Below, piece by piece: positions 42,397-50,948 of a stretch of DNA of 64,000 nt (within the stretch, counting starts at the first letter, position 1; each line of letters starts with the position of its first letter). Where the stretch lies: contig NZ_JAPCZG010000005.1 of assembly GCF_025938155.1 (NCBI RefSeq), positions 62,001 through 126,000 on the forward strand. Reading direction: 5' to 3'. The notes beneath the pieces were generated by a model. The model ran no database searches. It had not been told where the DNA came from and worked only from the letters and a program-made list of their open reading frames with translations. Made by a program: the position numbers and the translations under genes. Source of the DNA: Novosphingobium sp. KCTC 2891 (GTDB lineage Bacteria > Pseudomonadota > Alphaproteobacteria > Sphingomonadales > Sphingomonadaceae).

Positions 42397-43841
42397 TGAG
42401 CTTCGCACTCCTTTCCGAAGCCGCGGCAGATGCCGTGCACGCAGCCAGCCCCTGGGCGGCGCTCGCCTACCTGATTTCGGGCGTGCTGTTCATCCTCGCG
42501 CTGCGCGGGCTGTCCAGCCCTGCAACGAGCCGCGCGGGCAACCGTTACGGCATGGTCGGCATGACCATCGCGGTCGTGACCACGCTCTACACGCACTCCA
42601 TTGCCAGCCTGCCCGAGATCATCGGCGCGCTGGCGATCGGCGGCGGCGTGGGCTTCGTCACCGCGCGCAAGATCAAGATGACCGACATGCCGCAGCTTGT
42701 GGCAGCGTTCCACTCGCTGGTCGGCCTTGCCGCCGTGCTGGTCGGCCTTGCCGCCTACCTCAACCCGGTGGCGTTCGGCATTGCCGGGGCTGACGGCGTG
42801 ATCGAACCGCAGAGCCGGATCGAGATGGGCCTTGGCATTGCCATCGGTGCCATCACGTTCTCGGGCTCGGTCATCGCGTTCCTGAAGCTGGCGGGCAAGA
42901 TGAGCGGTTCGCCGATCATGCTGCCAGGCCGCCATGTGCTCAACCTGGGCACGCTGGTCGCCATCGTCGGGCTGGTTGCCTGGTTCACGCAAGACCAGAG
43001 CCAGTGGGTGATCGCCACGATCACCGTGCTCAGCTTCATCATCGGCTTCCTGCTGATCATTCCGATCGGCGGCGCGGACATGCCGGTGGTCGTCTCGATG
43101 CTCAACTCGTATTCGGGCTGGGCCGCGGCGGCGATGGGCTTCACGCTGCACAACACCGCGATGATCATCACCGGCGCGCTGGTGGGTTCTTCGGGTGCGA
43201 TCCTGTCGTACATCATGTGCAAGGCGATGAACCGCAGCTTCCTGTCGGTGATCGCGGGCGGTTTCGGCGCGGCGCCGGAAGCGGCCAGCGGCGGTGCCAA
43301 GGAGCAGCGTCCGTGGAAGCGCGGCTCTGCCGAAGACGCTGCCTACATGATGAAGGAAGCCGAAAACGTCATCATCATTCCGGGCTATGGCATGGCGGTG
43401 TCGCAGGCACAGCACGTGCTGCGCGAGATGGGCGACCAGCTCAAGGCGCACGGCGTGAACGTGAAGTATGCGATCCACCCCGTTGCCGGGCGTATGCCGG
43501 GCCACATGAACGTGCTGCTGGCCGAAGCCAACGTGCCCTACGATGAGGTCTTCGAACTGGAAGACATCAACGGCGAGTTCGCGCAGGCCGACGTGGCGTT
43601 CATCATCGGCGCCAACGACGTCGTCAATCCGGCGGCCAAGACCGACAAGTCCTCGCCGATCTACGGGATGCCCGTGTTCGACGTGGACAAGGCCAAGACG
43701 ATCTTCTTCGTGAAGCGCTCGATGGGCGGCGTGGGCTATGCAGGCGTCGACAACGACGTGTTCTACATGGACCAGACCATGATGCTCCTCGCCGACGCCA
43801 AGAAGATGGTGGAGGACATCGTCAAGGCGCTTGCGCACTGA
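42396..43841 (+). CDS. pntB: NAD(P) transhydrogenase subunit beta (PntB)
   Basis: 481 residues. Nine or so membrane spans fill the first 260 residues (domain II, including GRHVLNLGTLVAIVGLVAWF and PVVVSMLNSYSGWAAAAMGF). They are followed by the NADP-binding domain III (ENVIIIPGYGMAVSQAQHVL, HPVAGRMPGHMNVLLAEANV, FIIGANDVVNPAAKTDKSSP). GAAGGAG precedes the ATG. The enzyme makes NADPH from NADH at the expense of the proton motive force in the inner membrane. Last transhydrogenase gene; a lipoprotein ORF follows after 13 bases. Confidence 0.97.
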   Translation: MSFALLSEAAADAVHAASPWAALAYLISGVLFILALRGLSSPATSRAGNRYGMVGMTIAVVTTLYTHSIASLPEIIGALAIGGGVGFVTARKIKMTDMPQLVAAFHSLVGLAAVLVGLAAYLNPVAFGIAGADGVIEPQSRIEMGLGIAIGAITFSGSVIAFLKLAGKMSGSPIMLPGRHVLNLGTLVAIVGLVAWFTQDQSQWVIATITVLSFIIGFLLIIPIGGADMPVVVSMLNSYSGWAAAAMGFTLHNTAMIITGALVGSSGAILSYIMCKAMNRSFLSVIAGGFGAAPEAASGGAKEQRPWKRGSAEDAAYMMKEAENVIIIPGYGMAVSQAQHVLREMGDQLKAHGVNVKYAIHPVAGRMPGHMNVLLAEANVPYDEVFELEDINGEFAQADVAFIIGANDVVNPAAKTDKSSPIYGMPVFDVDKAKTIFFVKRSMGGVGYAGVDNDVFYMDQTMMLLADAKKMVEDIVKALAH

Positions 43842-43854
43842 TGGTATCCCATTG

Positions 43855-44178
43855 ATGAAATACGCGAAATGGCCCGCCGCCGTGCTGTGCATGGCGCTGG
43901 CGGCGGGCTGCGTATCCAAGCTCGCAGAGGGCCGGGTTCGCTCGGCCCTCGTCGATTCCGGCCTGTCGGATGCCAATGCCGCGTGCATGGCGGAACGGAT
44001 GACCGACCGGCTCTCGATCCTGCAATTGCGCAAGTTGCAGGCGCTCCAGGGGCCGAAACGCTCGCTGGCGGAGTGGACCCGCATGGTCCGGCGCGTCGAC
44101 GATGCCGAACTGATCGGCGTGACGACCAGCGCGGCGGCGCTCTGCGCCATGGGGCTGGCCCCGGAGAAGCGCCGCTGA
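43855..44178 (+). CDS. Small hypothetical lipoprotein
   Basis: 107 residues. MKYAKWPAAVLCMALAAGCV shows a basic n-region, hydrophobic core and lipobox LAAGC, so the mature chain should start at that Cys as a lipoprotein. The mature part SKLAEGRVRSALVDSGLSDA, then CMAERMTDRLSILQLRKLQA, is helical and basic/acidic mixed, ending AMGLAPEKRR. I recognise no family. It sits 13 bases after pntB with the same direction, so read-through is likely, but no functional link is known. Start chosen at the ATG giving a proper signal peptide; there is no strong ribosome-binding site. Confidence 0.75.
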   Translation: MKYAKWPAAVLCMALAAGCVSKLAEGRVRSALVDSGLSDANAACMAERMTDRLSILQLRKLQALQGPKRSLAEWTRMVRRVDDAELIGVTTSAAALCAMGLAPEKRR

Positions 44179-44185
44179 TCGGCGG

Positions 44186-44205
44186 TTGACTTACACGGAT
44201 GTAAG
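44186..44205. promoter_or_regulatory. TetR-type palindrome over the -35 of the beta-helix operon
   Basis: TTGACT (44186-44191) reads as a -35 with a weak CATTCT -10 16 bp downstream. CTTACA-CGGA-TGTAAG (44190-44205), perfect 6-bp arms with a 4-bp spacer, overlaps the -35. The form TTACAnnnnTGTAA is typical of TetR-family operators. The implied transcription start falls at or next to the start codon, so the message may be nearly leaderless. Confidence 0.5.
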
Positions 44206-44221
44206 CGCATTCTCGGCACCC

Positions 44222-45442
44222 ATGAGGATGCCAGAAAAGAACATCGCTGCGGCGGGGGCGCTTGTCCTTGCCGCTTTTTCCACATTTGCGAGCGCCAGGA
44301 CCATCGCGGTCGCAGCGGGCGATGGCGCGCAGGCCCGCTTGCAGGAGGCGCTGATCGCCGCACAGCCGGGCGACACGGTCCAGCTTGGGGCAGGGCGCTA
44401 CATGCTGGACGACGGGCTTTCCCTCGATGTGGACAACGTGACCGTCCGCGGCGCAGGCATGGAAGCCACCGTGCTCGACTTTTCCCGCCAGAAGGGCGCA
44501 GGCGAGGGGCTGCTGGTCACCTCCGACGACGTAACGTTGCGCGATTTCGCGGTCGAGGACGCGCATGGCGACGGCATCAAGTCCAAGGGTGCAGACCGCA
44601 TCGTCTATCGCCGGGTGCGCGTGACATGGACCGGCGGGGCGAAAGAAACCAACGGCGCCTATGGCATCTATCCGGTCGAAAGCACCGGCGTGCTGATCGA
44701 CGGCGCGATGGTGCGCGGCGCGTCGGACGCGGGCATCTATGTGGGCCAGAGCCGCGACATCACCGTGCGCCACTCGCTGGCGATGGGCAACGTCGCCGGG
44801 ATCGAGATCGAGAACAGCCGCAACGCGCTGGTCACGGCCAACACCGTGACGGGCAATACCGGCGGGATCCTGGTGTTCGACCTGCCCGGCTTGCCCGTGA
44901 TGGGCGGCGGCAATACCGTGATCGAGAAGAACCTCGTCATTGCCAACGACACGCCGAACTTCGCGCCCAAGGGCAATATCGTGGCCGGCGTGCCGCGCGG
45001 CACCGGCGTGATGATCATGGCCAACGACGGGGTGCTGATCGAGGGCAACACGCTCGAGGACAATCCCACAGCGCAAGTCATGGTCGTCGCCTATCCCAAG
45101 CCGTTCGAGGACAAACGTTACAACCCCTTTCCGCGTAACGTGACGGTGGGCGCCAACGCGGTGTCGGGCGGCGGAAACGATCCCCAGCTGCCGGGGGCCG
45201 CTGAACTGAAGGGCGCGTTCGGCGGTGCCCTGCCGCCAGTGCTGTGGGATGGTCTGGGCAAGCCGGGCGAGGCGCTGTCGGTCACGGGATCGCTGCCGGG
45301 CCTCTCGCTCAACCTGCCGGCGCAGGGCGCATCGCCCGAACTGGCCAGGCCGGCGCTGCTCAAGGCCGATGCACCGGTGCGCAAGGTGGACCGCAAGACC
45401 GTGGGCGCGCCCGCTGCGCTGGAGGCGCGGATCGCGCGATGA
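44222..45442 (+). CDS. Secreted parallel beta-helix repeat protein
   Basis: 406 residues from ATG 44222 (ATG 44228 is equally possible). Signal peptide IAAAGALVLAAFSTFASA is followed by TIAVAAGDGAQARLQEALIA, an opening typical of right-handed beta-helix proteins. PbH1-like coils run through the middle (LLVTSDDVTLRDFAVEDAHG, RGASDAGIYVGQSRDITVRH, IENSRNALVTANTVTGNTGG). I believe it belongs to the TIGR03805 group, which occurs paired with a TIGR03806-type cytochrome, exactly as here (four-base overlap with the next gene). Its substrate or enzymatic activity is unknown; no polysaccharide lyase catalytic set is evident. Periplasmic or surface location. Confidence 0.85.
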   Translation: MRMPEKNIAAAGALVLAAFSTFASARTIAVAAGDGAQARLQEALIAAQPGDTVQLGAGRYMLDDGLSLDVDNVTVRGAGMEATVLDFSRQKGAGEGLLVTSDDVTLRDFAVEDAHGDGIKSKGADRIVYRRVRVTWTGGAKETNGAYGIYPVESTGVLIDGAMVRGASDAGIYVGQSRDITVRHSLAMGNVAGIEIENSRNALVTANTVTGNTGGILVFDLPGLPVMGGGNTVIEKNLVIANDTPNFAPKGNIVAGVPRGTGVMIMANDGVLIEGNTLEDNPTAQVMVVAYPKPFEDKRYNPFPRNVTVGANAVSGGGNDPQLPGAAELKGAFGGALPPVLWDGLGKPGEALSVTGSLPGLSLNLPAQGASPELARPALLKADAPVRKVDRKTVGAPAALEARIAR

Positions 45443-46443
45443 AGCGTCTGCTGCTTCTGGCGGCCGCCGCGCTGGCCTTGGCCGCCGCCAATGCGCCGGG
45501 CGCGGCCACGCCGGTCAGCGATGCGGCGATCCTGGGCGACAGCTTTCCGCAAACGCTGGGCGCCTTTGGCTTCTTCGCCGATGGCGCCGCGCAAAAGCCC
45601 GCACCGGGTGTGGTGCCTTATCGCCTGAACACGCCTCTGTGGTCCGATGGCGCGGAAAAGCTGCGCTTCCTCTACCTGCCGCCGGGCACCAAAGCGCTGG
45701 CGCGGGGCGAGGGCTTGCTGGACCTTCCGGTGGGGGCCGCGCTCATCAAGACCTTCGCCTTTCCGGTGAACGGCAAGCGGACCTTGATCGAAACGCGGGT
45801 CCTGCTGCACCGCGCCTCTGGCTGGGTCGCGCTGCCCTATCGCTGGAACGAGGCGCAGACCGAGGCGCGACTGGTGCTGGCGGGCGACCGGGTGACGCTG
45901 ACGATACAGGGCGGGCAGGTCATCGACTATGCCGTGCCCAACAAGAACCAGTGCAAGGAGTGCCATGCGCTGTCCGGCGTCGTCACGCCGATCGGGCCGA
46001 AGGCGCGCAACCTCTCGGCCACCTGGCTGGGCACGCTTCAGCGCGCGGGCAAGCTCGATGCCGTGCCGGCGGTGGCGCAGCGCGTGCCTGTGTGGGAGGA
46101 GCGCGAGAAGGCGCCGCTGGCGCTCGCGGCCCGCGGCTATCTGGAGGCGAACTGCGCGCATTGCCACAATCCGCAAGGCTCGGCCTCGAACTCCGGGCTG
46201 GACCTGCGCTGGGAGCAGGACGACGCCTATCGCTACGGCGTGATGAAGCGCCCGGTTGCGGCAGGCCGCGGGGCTGGGACGTTCGAGTTCGACGTGGTGC
46301 CGGGCGAGCCGGCGCACTCGATCCTGCCCTACCGCATGGGCAGCACCGAGGGCGGGATCGCGATGCCCGAACTGGGCCGTTCGGTGATCGATCTGGCGGG
46401 ATCGGACATCGTGACCCGGTGGATAGCCGCGATGAAGCGATGA
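45439..46443 (+). CDS. SO2930-type diheme c-type cytochrome
   Basis: 334 residues. Signal peptide MKRLLLLAAAALALAAANAP, then a domain containing PYRLNTPLWSDGAEKLRFLY, a marker of the SO2930/TIGR03806 family. Two heme-binding CxxCH motifs are present: CKECH in NKNQCKECHALSG and CAHCH in ANCAHCHNPQG. The C-terminal PGEPAHSILPYRMGSTEGGI plus IAMPELGRSVIDLAGSD resembles the end of cytochrome-c-like PSCyt2 domains with possible Met ligands. Periplasmic electron carrier or oxidase. It overlaps the beta-helix gene by four bases, so the two products are made together and probably act together, by an unknown reaction. Confidence 0.88.
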   Translation: MKRLLLLAAAALALAAANAPGAATPVSDAAILGDSFPQTLGAFGFFADGAAQKPAPGVVPYRLNTPLWSDGAEKLRFLYLPPGTKALARGEGLLDLPVGAALIKTFAFPVNGKRTLIETRVLLHRASGWVALPYRWNEAQTEARLVLAGDRVTLTIQGGQVIDYAVPNKNQCKECHALSGVVTPIGPKARNLSATWLGTLQRAGKLDAVPAVAQRVPVWEEREKAPLALAARGYLEANCAHCHNPQGSASNSGLDLRWEQDDAYRYGVMKRPVAAGRGAGTFEFDVVPGEPAHSILPYRMGSTEGGIAMPELGRSVIDLAGSDIVTRWIAAMKR

Positions 46444-46535
46444 CCGCGCGCCTTCGGCCGCTGGACGCCCCGGATTTCCTTGCGTAAGGCCCGCCCCCAC
46501 AGGGGACCGACCATAATCCCGCGGGAGAATACACG

Positions 46536-47228
46536 TTGCGCAAGATCGGCCTGATCGGCGGCATGAGCTGGGTTTCGACCCGCACCTATTACGACCACAT
46601 CAACAAGCTGGTGCAGGCGCGCACGACAAGGCTCGCCAGCGCGCCCATGCTGATCGAGAACCTCGATTTCACCGACCTGGTCCGGCTGTCCACGCCCGAG
46701 CAGTGGGCCCACGCGGCGCAGGTGCTGGAGGACAGCGCCCGGCGTCTGGAGCAGGCGGGCGCCACCGCCATCCTGATCGGCGCCAATTCGATGCACAAGG
46801 TCTATGACCGCGTTGCCGGCGCGGTTTCGGTGCCGGTGATCCACATCGCCGATACCGTGGGCGCGCGAATGCAGGCGAACGGGGTGAAGACCGCCGCGCT
46901 GATCGGCTCGCGCAACGTCATGGTCGAAAGCTTCTACCGCAAGCGGCTGGTGGAACACGGCGTCACGCTGCTGCCGCCGGTGATGGACAACGTCGCCGAG
47001 ATCGACCGCATCATCTACGAGGAACTGATGCAGGGCCGCGCCACCCGCTCGGCAGAACGCACGTTCAAGACCATGGTGACCACGATGGGGCAGGCGGGCG
47101 CACAAGCGGTGGTGCTGGGCTGTACCGAACTGGACATGGTGATCGATGTCGATGCCAATGTCCTGCCGATCTACGACGGCACCCGCATCCATGCCGAAGC
47201 GGCCGTGGACTGGATACTGAACGCCTGA
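46536..47228 (+). CDS. Aspartate/glutamate racemase family protein, N-terminal Cys missing (TTG start)
   Basis: 230 residues from a TTG with GGGAG eight bases upstream. MRKIGLIGGMSWVSTRTYYD and VLGCTELDMVI are clear marks of the Asp/Glu racemase family (YgeA-like branch). The second catalytic Cys is present (Cys196), but the first position reads IGANSMHKVYD, i.e. Gly82 where most members have Cys or Thr (for example LCTNTMHK). E. coli YgeA has Thr there and works in one direction mainly, so a one-Cys enzyme is possible; Gly cannot act as an acid/base. It may be a stereoselective racemase or have another use. Co-transcribed with the dGTPase. Confidence 0.9.
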   Translation: MRKIGLIGGMSWVSTRTYYDHINKLVQARTTRLASAPMLIENLDFTDLVRLSTPEQWAHAAQVLEDSARRLEQAGATAILIGANSMHKVYDRVAGAVSVPVIHIADTVGARMQANGVKTAALIGSRNVMVESFYRKRLVEHGVTLLPPVMDNVAEIDRIIYEELMQGRATRSAERTFKTMVTTMGQAGAQAVVLGCTELDMVIDVDANVLPIYDGTRIHAEAAVDWILNA

Positions 47229-48394
47229 TGGAGCGCGCGCGGTACGCATCGGACCCGGCGCGGACGCGCGGGCGCGAGTTCGGGCTGGAGCCGGAGACGG
47301 CTCGCGGCCCCCGCACTGCGTTCCAGCGCGACCGCGACCGCATCATCCATTCGATTGCGTTCCGCCGCCTGCGCCACAAGACGCAGGTGTTCATCGCGCC
47401 CGATGGGGACCACTACCGCGTGCGGCTGACCCACAGCCTGGAGGTGGCGCAGATCGGCCGCGTGATCGCGCGCACGCTGGGACTGGACGAGGACCTGACC
47501 GAGGCGCTGTGCCTGGCGCACGACATCGGCCACCCCCCGTTCGGCCATGCCGGCGAGGACGCGCTGGAGGCGGCGATGGCCGGCCACGGCGGGTTCGATC
47601 ACAACGCCAACACGCTGCGCGTGCTGATGCGGATGGAAAGCCCCTATTGCGGGCACGAAGGACTGAACCTTTCGTGGGAGATGCTGGAAGGCATCGCCAA
47701 GCACAACGGCCCGGTTTACGAGCCGACCTGGGCGCTGGCCGAACTCGATGCCGCGTTCCCGCTGGACCTTGCCAACCACGCCTCGCTGGAAGCGCAAGTC
47801 GCGGCGATTTCGGACGACATCGCCTATGACAACCACGACATCGACGATGGCCTGCGCGCCGGTTTCCTGACGCTCGACGACCTGATGGAGCTGCCGTCGA
47901 TCCGCGACCAGTGGCGCCGCGTGGAAGATCGCTTTCCCGGCGCCCCGCGCGACCGGCTGCTGCGCGAACTGGTGCGCGGCCAGATCGGGCGCATGGTCAA
48001 CGACGTGATCGCCGAAACGCAGGCGCGCGTGAAGGCGGCGGGCGTGGAAACGGTCGAGGACGTGCGTGCGGCCGGCCGTACGCTGGCGCATTTCTCCCCC
48101 GCGATGGCCGAGGAGGAGCGCGCGCTCAAGCGGTTCATGTACGACCGGCTCTACTATCACCCCGAACAGCTGGCGACCGCCGAGCGCGCGCGCGATGTGA
48201 TCGCCCGCCTGTTCGAGGCCTATCGCGAAGATCCCGCGCAATTGCCCGATGGCTGGCGTGAGACGCTTCCGCCGGGCGAACCCGGCCGGAGCCGCCACAT
48301 TGCGGATTTCATCGCGGGGATGACCGACCGCTACGCCGCCGACTGCCACGCACGGCTGTTCGGCACACCGCCGGAGGGCTTGCGCAATGTATGA
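47228..48394 (+). CDS. Deoxyguanosinetriphosphate triphosphohydrolase-like protein
   Basis: 388 residues; the start overlaps the racemase stop by one base. HD-domain metal ligands are visible: RLTHSLEVAQIGRVIARTLG (His69), CLAHDIGHPPFGHAGEDAL (His98-Asp99), and DDIAYDNHDIDDGLRAG (second Asp). This is the shorter dGTPase branch (about 390 residues, type 2) common in alphaproteobacteria, which hydrolyses dNTPs to deoxynucleoside plus triphosphate in the cytoplasm. N-terminal FGLEPETARGPRTAFQRDRD is conserved. The C-terminus overlaps the next gene by eight bases. Confidence 0.94.
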   Translation: MERARYASDPARTRGREFGLEPETARGPRTAFQRDRDRIIHSIAFRRLRHKTQVFIAPDGDHYRVRLTHSLEVAQIGRVIARTLGLDEDLTEALCLAHDIGHPPFGHAGEDALEAAMAGHGGFDHNANTLRVLMRMESPYCGHEGLNLSWEMLEGIAKHNGPVYEPTWALAELDAAFPLDLANHASLEAQVAAISDDIAYDNHDIDDGLRAGFLTLDDLMELPSIRDQWRRVEDRFPGAPRDRLLRELVRGQIGRMVNDVIAETQARVKAAGVETVEDVRAAGRTLAHFSPAMAEEERALKRFMYDRLYYHPEQLATAERARDVIARLFEAYREDPAQLPDGWRETLPPGEPGRSRHIADFIAGMTDRYAADCHARLFGTPPEGLRNV

Positions 48395-49061
48395 GGTCCA
48401 GCGCGTGGTGCTGGTGGGCGCGACCGGCATGGTCGGGCAGCAGGTGATGGCCGCCGCCGTCGGACGCGAGGACATCCGCCTCACCGCCGTGGCGCGGCGC
48501 GAAGTGCCGCTGCCGCCGGGCGCGCGGATGGAAATGCTGCTGTCCGATACCAGCCACTGGCCGTACGCGATCGCGGTGGGCCGGCCGACCACGGTGGTGA
48601 TCGCGCTCGGCACCACGATCAAGGCGGTGGGCGGCGACAAGGCCGCGTTCCGCGCGGTGGATCAGGAACTCGTGCTCATGTGCGCGCGCGCGGCGAAGGA
48701 AGCAGGGGCCCGGCAACTGATTGTGGTGTCCTCGGTCGGGGCGGCGCTGTCCTCGCGCAACTTCTATCTTTCGGTGAAGGGCGAGGTGGAGGACCAGCTG
48801 GCCAAGCTGCGTTTCGACCGGCTCGACATTCTGCGCCCCGGTCTGCTGCGCGGCCGCCGCGAAGGGCCGCTGCGGATGGGCGAACGGATCGCCATGGTCC
48901 TCAGCCCGGTGCTCGACCTGCTGATGCTCGGCGGCCTCGCCAGATATCGCTCGGCACGCGCCAGCGATCTGGCGCGGGTGGTCGTGAGGCTCGTCGGCGC
49001 GAGGCCCAATGGCCGTTTCGTCCACCACCACGACGAATTTCGCCGCCTGTTCCGCCGCTGA
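48387..49061 (+). CDS. NAD(P)-binding Rossmann protein (atypical SDR, HTATIP2-like)
   Basis: 224 residues, beginning MYEVQRVVLVGATGMVGQQV with the GATGxxG nucleotide motif. Further pieces (VIALGTTIKAVGGDKAAFRA, AGARQLIVVSSVGAALSSRN, FYLSVKGEVEDQLAKL) match atypical short-chain dehydrogenases of the HTATIP2/oxidoreductase-like type, with a YxxxK-like FYLSVKGE. The substrate is unknown. It overlaps the dGTPase gene by eight bases, so the racemase, dGTPase and this gene form one operon; a shared pathway is not apparent. The following 80 bases lead into the glycine riboswitch. Confidence 0.85.
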   Translation: MYEVQRVVLVGATGMVGQQVMAAAVGREDIRLTAVARREVPLPPGARMEMLLSDTSHWPYAIAVGRPTTVVIALGTTIKAVGGDKAAFRAVDQELVLMCARAAKEAGARQLIVVSSVGAALSSRNFYLSVKGEVEDQLAKLRFDRLDILRPGLLRGRREGPLRMGERIAMVLSPVLDLLMLGGLARYRSARASDLARVVVRLVGARPNGRFVHHHDEFRRLFRR

Positions 49062-49142
49062 GCGACGCTGTTTCGACGGAAATTGCGCGTCGGGCGATTG
49101 ACCGGCATTGCTGCATACGCGAAAAGGCCCGCGTCGCTGACC

Positions 49143-49369
49143 GCGCGGGAGAGTTCCTGCGATTCGGGCATCCTGCAAGGGGTGCCGGCTTCGCAGGACG
49201 CCGAAGGAGCAACCGCCCCGGAATCTCTCAGGCTTCAGGACCGCGAATGGTCAATAGCGACGCTCTGGAAAGTGCCGGCCCGGCAACGGGAAGGCCGCCG
49301 AAGGGGTAACCTTGTTCGGGCTGCATGGCCTGCGCGGGGGAAAGCTCTCAGGTTTCCGTGACAGAGGGG
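49143..49369 (+). promoter_or_regulatory. Tandem glycine riboswitch upstream of gcvT
   Basis: Two glycine aptamers in series. The first (about 49143-49248) holds GCGGGAGAGTTCC, CGCCGAAGGAGCAA and GAATCTCTCAGGC; the second (about 49259-49369) holds ACGCTCTGGAAAG, GCCGCCGAAGGGGTAA and GAAAGCTCTCAGG followed by a closing CAGAGGGGGC. These are the conserved cores of the class known from other bacteria. Glycine binding should raise expression of the cleavage operon. The expression platform is the short stretch to the GTG start at 49410; no U-run terminator is visible there, so control at the level of translation is possible. Confidence 0.95.
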
Positions 49370-49409
49370 GCACCGAATGGTGCCACAATTGCGCGCGGAG
49401 TCCTGGTTA

Positions 49410-50573
49410 GTGAGCGATTTAAACGACATTCCTGCCGACGAGTTTGAAGACTCGGACGTGCCTGCCGGCCCGCTGCTGCTGCCGCTCGATGCGTGGCACC
49501 GTGCCAAGGGCGGCCGCATGGTCGACTTCGCGGGCTATTCCATGCCCGTGCAGTACGAAGGCATCATGGCCGAGCATCTGTGGACGCGCACGCACGCCGG
49601 CCTGTTCGACGTGTCGCACATGGGCCAGCTCTACATATCGGGCGAGGGCGTCGAAGCCGCGCTGGAAGCCGTGCTGCCCATCGACCTTTCCACGCTTCCG
49701 CTCGGCGGCGTGCGCTATTCGCTGCTGCTCGACGAGACCGGGGGCATCCTTGACGATCTCATGGTCACGCGCTGGGCCACGGGTTTCTACCTCGTGGTGA
49801 ACGGTGCGACCAAGTGGGACGACATCGCCCACCTGCGCGAGCACCTGCCCGATGCGGTAACGATCAACCACCTCGATGAAAGCGCGCTGCTGGCGCTGCA
49901 AGGCCCGCAGGTGGCCGAAGCGCTGGCCCCGCTGGTCGAAGGCGAACAACCGCTTTCGGCGCTCTCGTTCATGCGCGGCGCGGCGTTCAAGCTGGGCGGC
50001 GTCGATGCGTGGATCAGCCGCTCGGGTTATACCGGTGAGGACGGTTTCGAAATCTCGATCCCGGCCGAAAGCGCCGCGGCCGTGGCCGATCTCATCGCCG
50101 CGCAGCCGCAGGTCCGCCCCATCGGGCTGGGCGCGCGCGATTCCCTCCGGCTCGAAGCGGGACTTCCGCTCTACGGCCACGACATGACCGCCGAGATGGA
50201 GCCGGTCGAGGCCGGCCTTGCGTTCGGCATCAACAAGCGCCGCCGCACCGAAGGCGGCTTCCCCGGCGCCGAGCGCGTGATCGAGGCGCTGATGGAAGGC
50301 CCGTCGCGCCGCCGCGTGGGCCTTGCCATCGAAGGCCGCATGGCCGCGCGCGAAGGCGCGCAGGTGCTGGTGGGCGAGACCCCGGTCGGCATCGTCACTT
50401 CGGGCGGCTTCTCGCCCAGCCTCGAACGGCCCATCGCCATGGCCTATGTCGAAGCACCGCATTCCGCCGAAGGCACGCGCCTGTTCATCGACGTGCGCGG
50501 GCGCAAGCTCGCCGCCACGATCGTGCCCATGCCCTTCGTCCCCCATCGCTACCATCGCAAAGGAGCCGCCTGA
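49410..50573 (+). CDS. gcvT: Aminomethyltransferase, glycine cleavage T protein (GTG start)
   Basis: 387 residues from GTG 49410, which has GCGGAG about nine bases upstream; an in-frame ATG at 49377 lies just behind the riboswitch and lacks a site. After an acidic 25-residue extension come [49 protein letters not shown] (catalytic Asp region) and [12 protein letters not shown]. The T protein transfers the methylene unit from the H-protein lipoyl arm to tetrahydrofolate, releasing ammonia. Its stop overlaps the gcvH start by one base. Confidence 0.97.
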   Translation: MSDLNDIPADEFEDSDVPAGPLLLPLDAWHRAKGGRMVDFAGYSMPVQYEGIMAEHLWTRTHAGLFDVSHMGQLYISGEGVEAALEAVLPIDLSTLPLGGVRYSLLLDETGGILDDLMVTRWATGFYLVVNGATKWDDIAHLREHLPDAVTINHLDESALLALQGPQVAEALAPLVEGEQPLSALSFMRGAAFKLGGVDAWISRSGYTGEDGFEISIPAESAAAVADLIAAQPQVRPIGLGARDSLRLEAGLPLYGHDMTAEMEPVEAGLAFGINKRRRTEGGFPGAERVIEALMEGPSRRRVGLAIEGRMAAREGAQVLVGETPVGIVTSGGFSPSLERPIAMAYVEAPHSAEGTRLFIDVRGRKLAATIVPMPFVPHRYHRKGAA

Positions 50574-50944
50574 TGCCCCGCTATTTCACCAAGGACCACG
50601 AGTGGATCGAGGTTGAGGGCGACACCGCCACCGTCGGGATCACCGACTATGCGCAGAGCCAGCTGGGCGACATCACCTTCGTCGAGCTGCCCGATGCCGG
50701 CGCCAGCGTGGGCAAGGGCGACAGCGCGTCTGTCGTGGACTCGGTGAAGGCGGCCAGCGACGTCTATGCCCCCGTCTCGGGCACCGTCACCGAAGGCAAC
50801 GGCGCGCTCGAGGAAGAACCCGAGCTGGTCAATTCCGACGCCGAAGGCGCGGGCTGGCTGTGGCGCATGACCCTGTCCGACAGCGGCGAACTGGCCGACC
50901 TGATGGACGAGAACGCCTACAAGGCCTTCGTCGCGGAGCTTTGA
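50573..50944 (+). CDS. gcvH: Glycine cleavage H protein
   Basis: 123 residues. [20 protein letters not shown] and [20 protein letters not shown] are typical; Lys59 in the SVKA turn is the lipoylation site. The protein shuttles the aminomethyl group between P, T and L proteins. Length and sequence are standard. It is the second gene of the operon and is followed after four bases by gcvPA. Confidence 0.98.
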   Translation: MPRYFTKDHEWIEVEGDTATVGITDYAQSQLGDITFVELPDAGASVGKGDSASVVDSVKAASDVYAPVSGTVTEGNGALEEEPELVNSDAEGAGWLWRMTLSDSGELADLMDENAYKAFVAEL

Positions 50945-50948
50945 CCGG

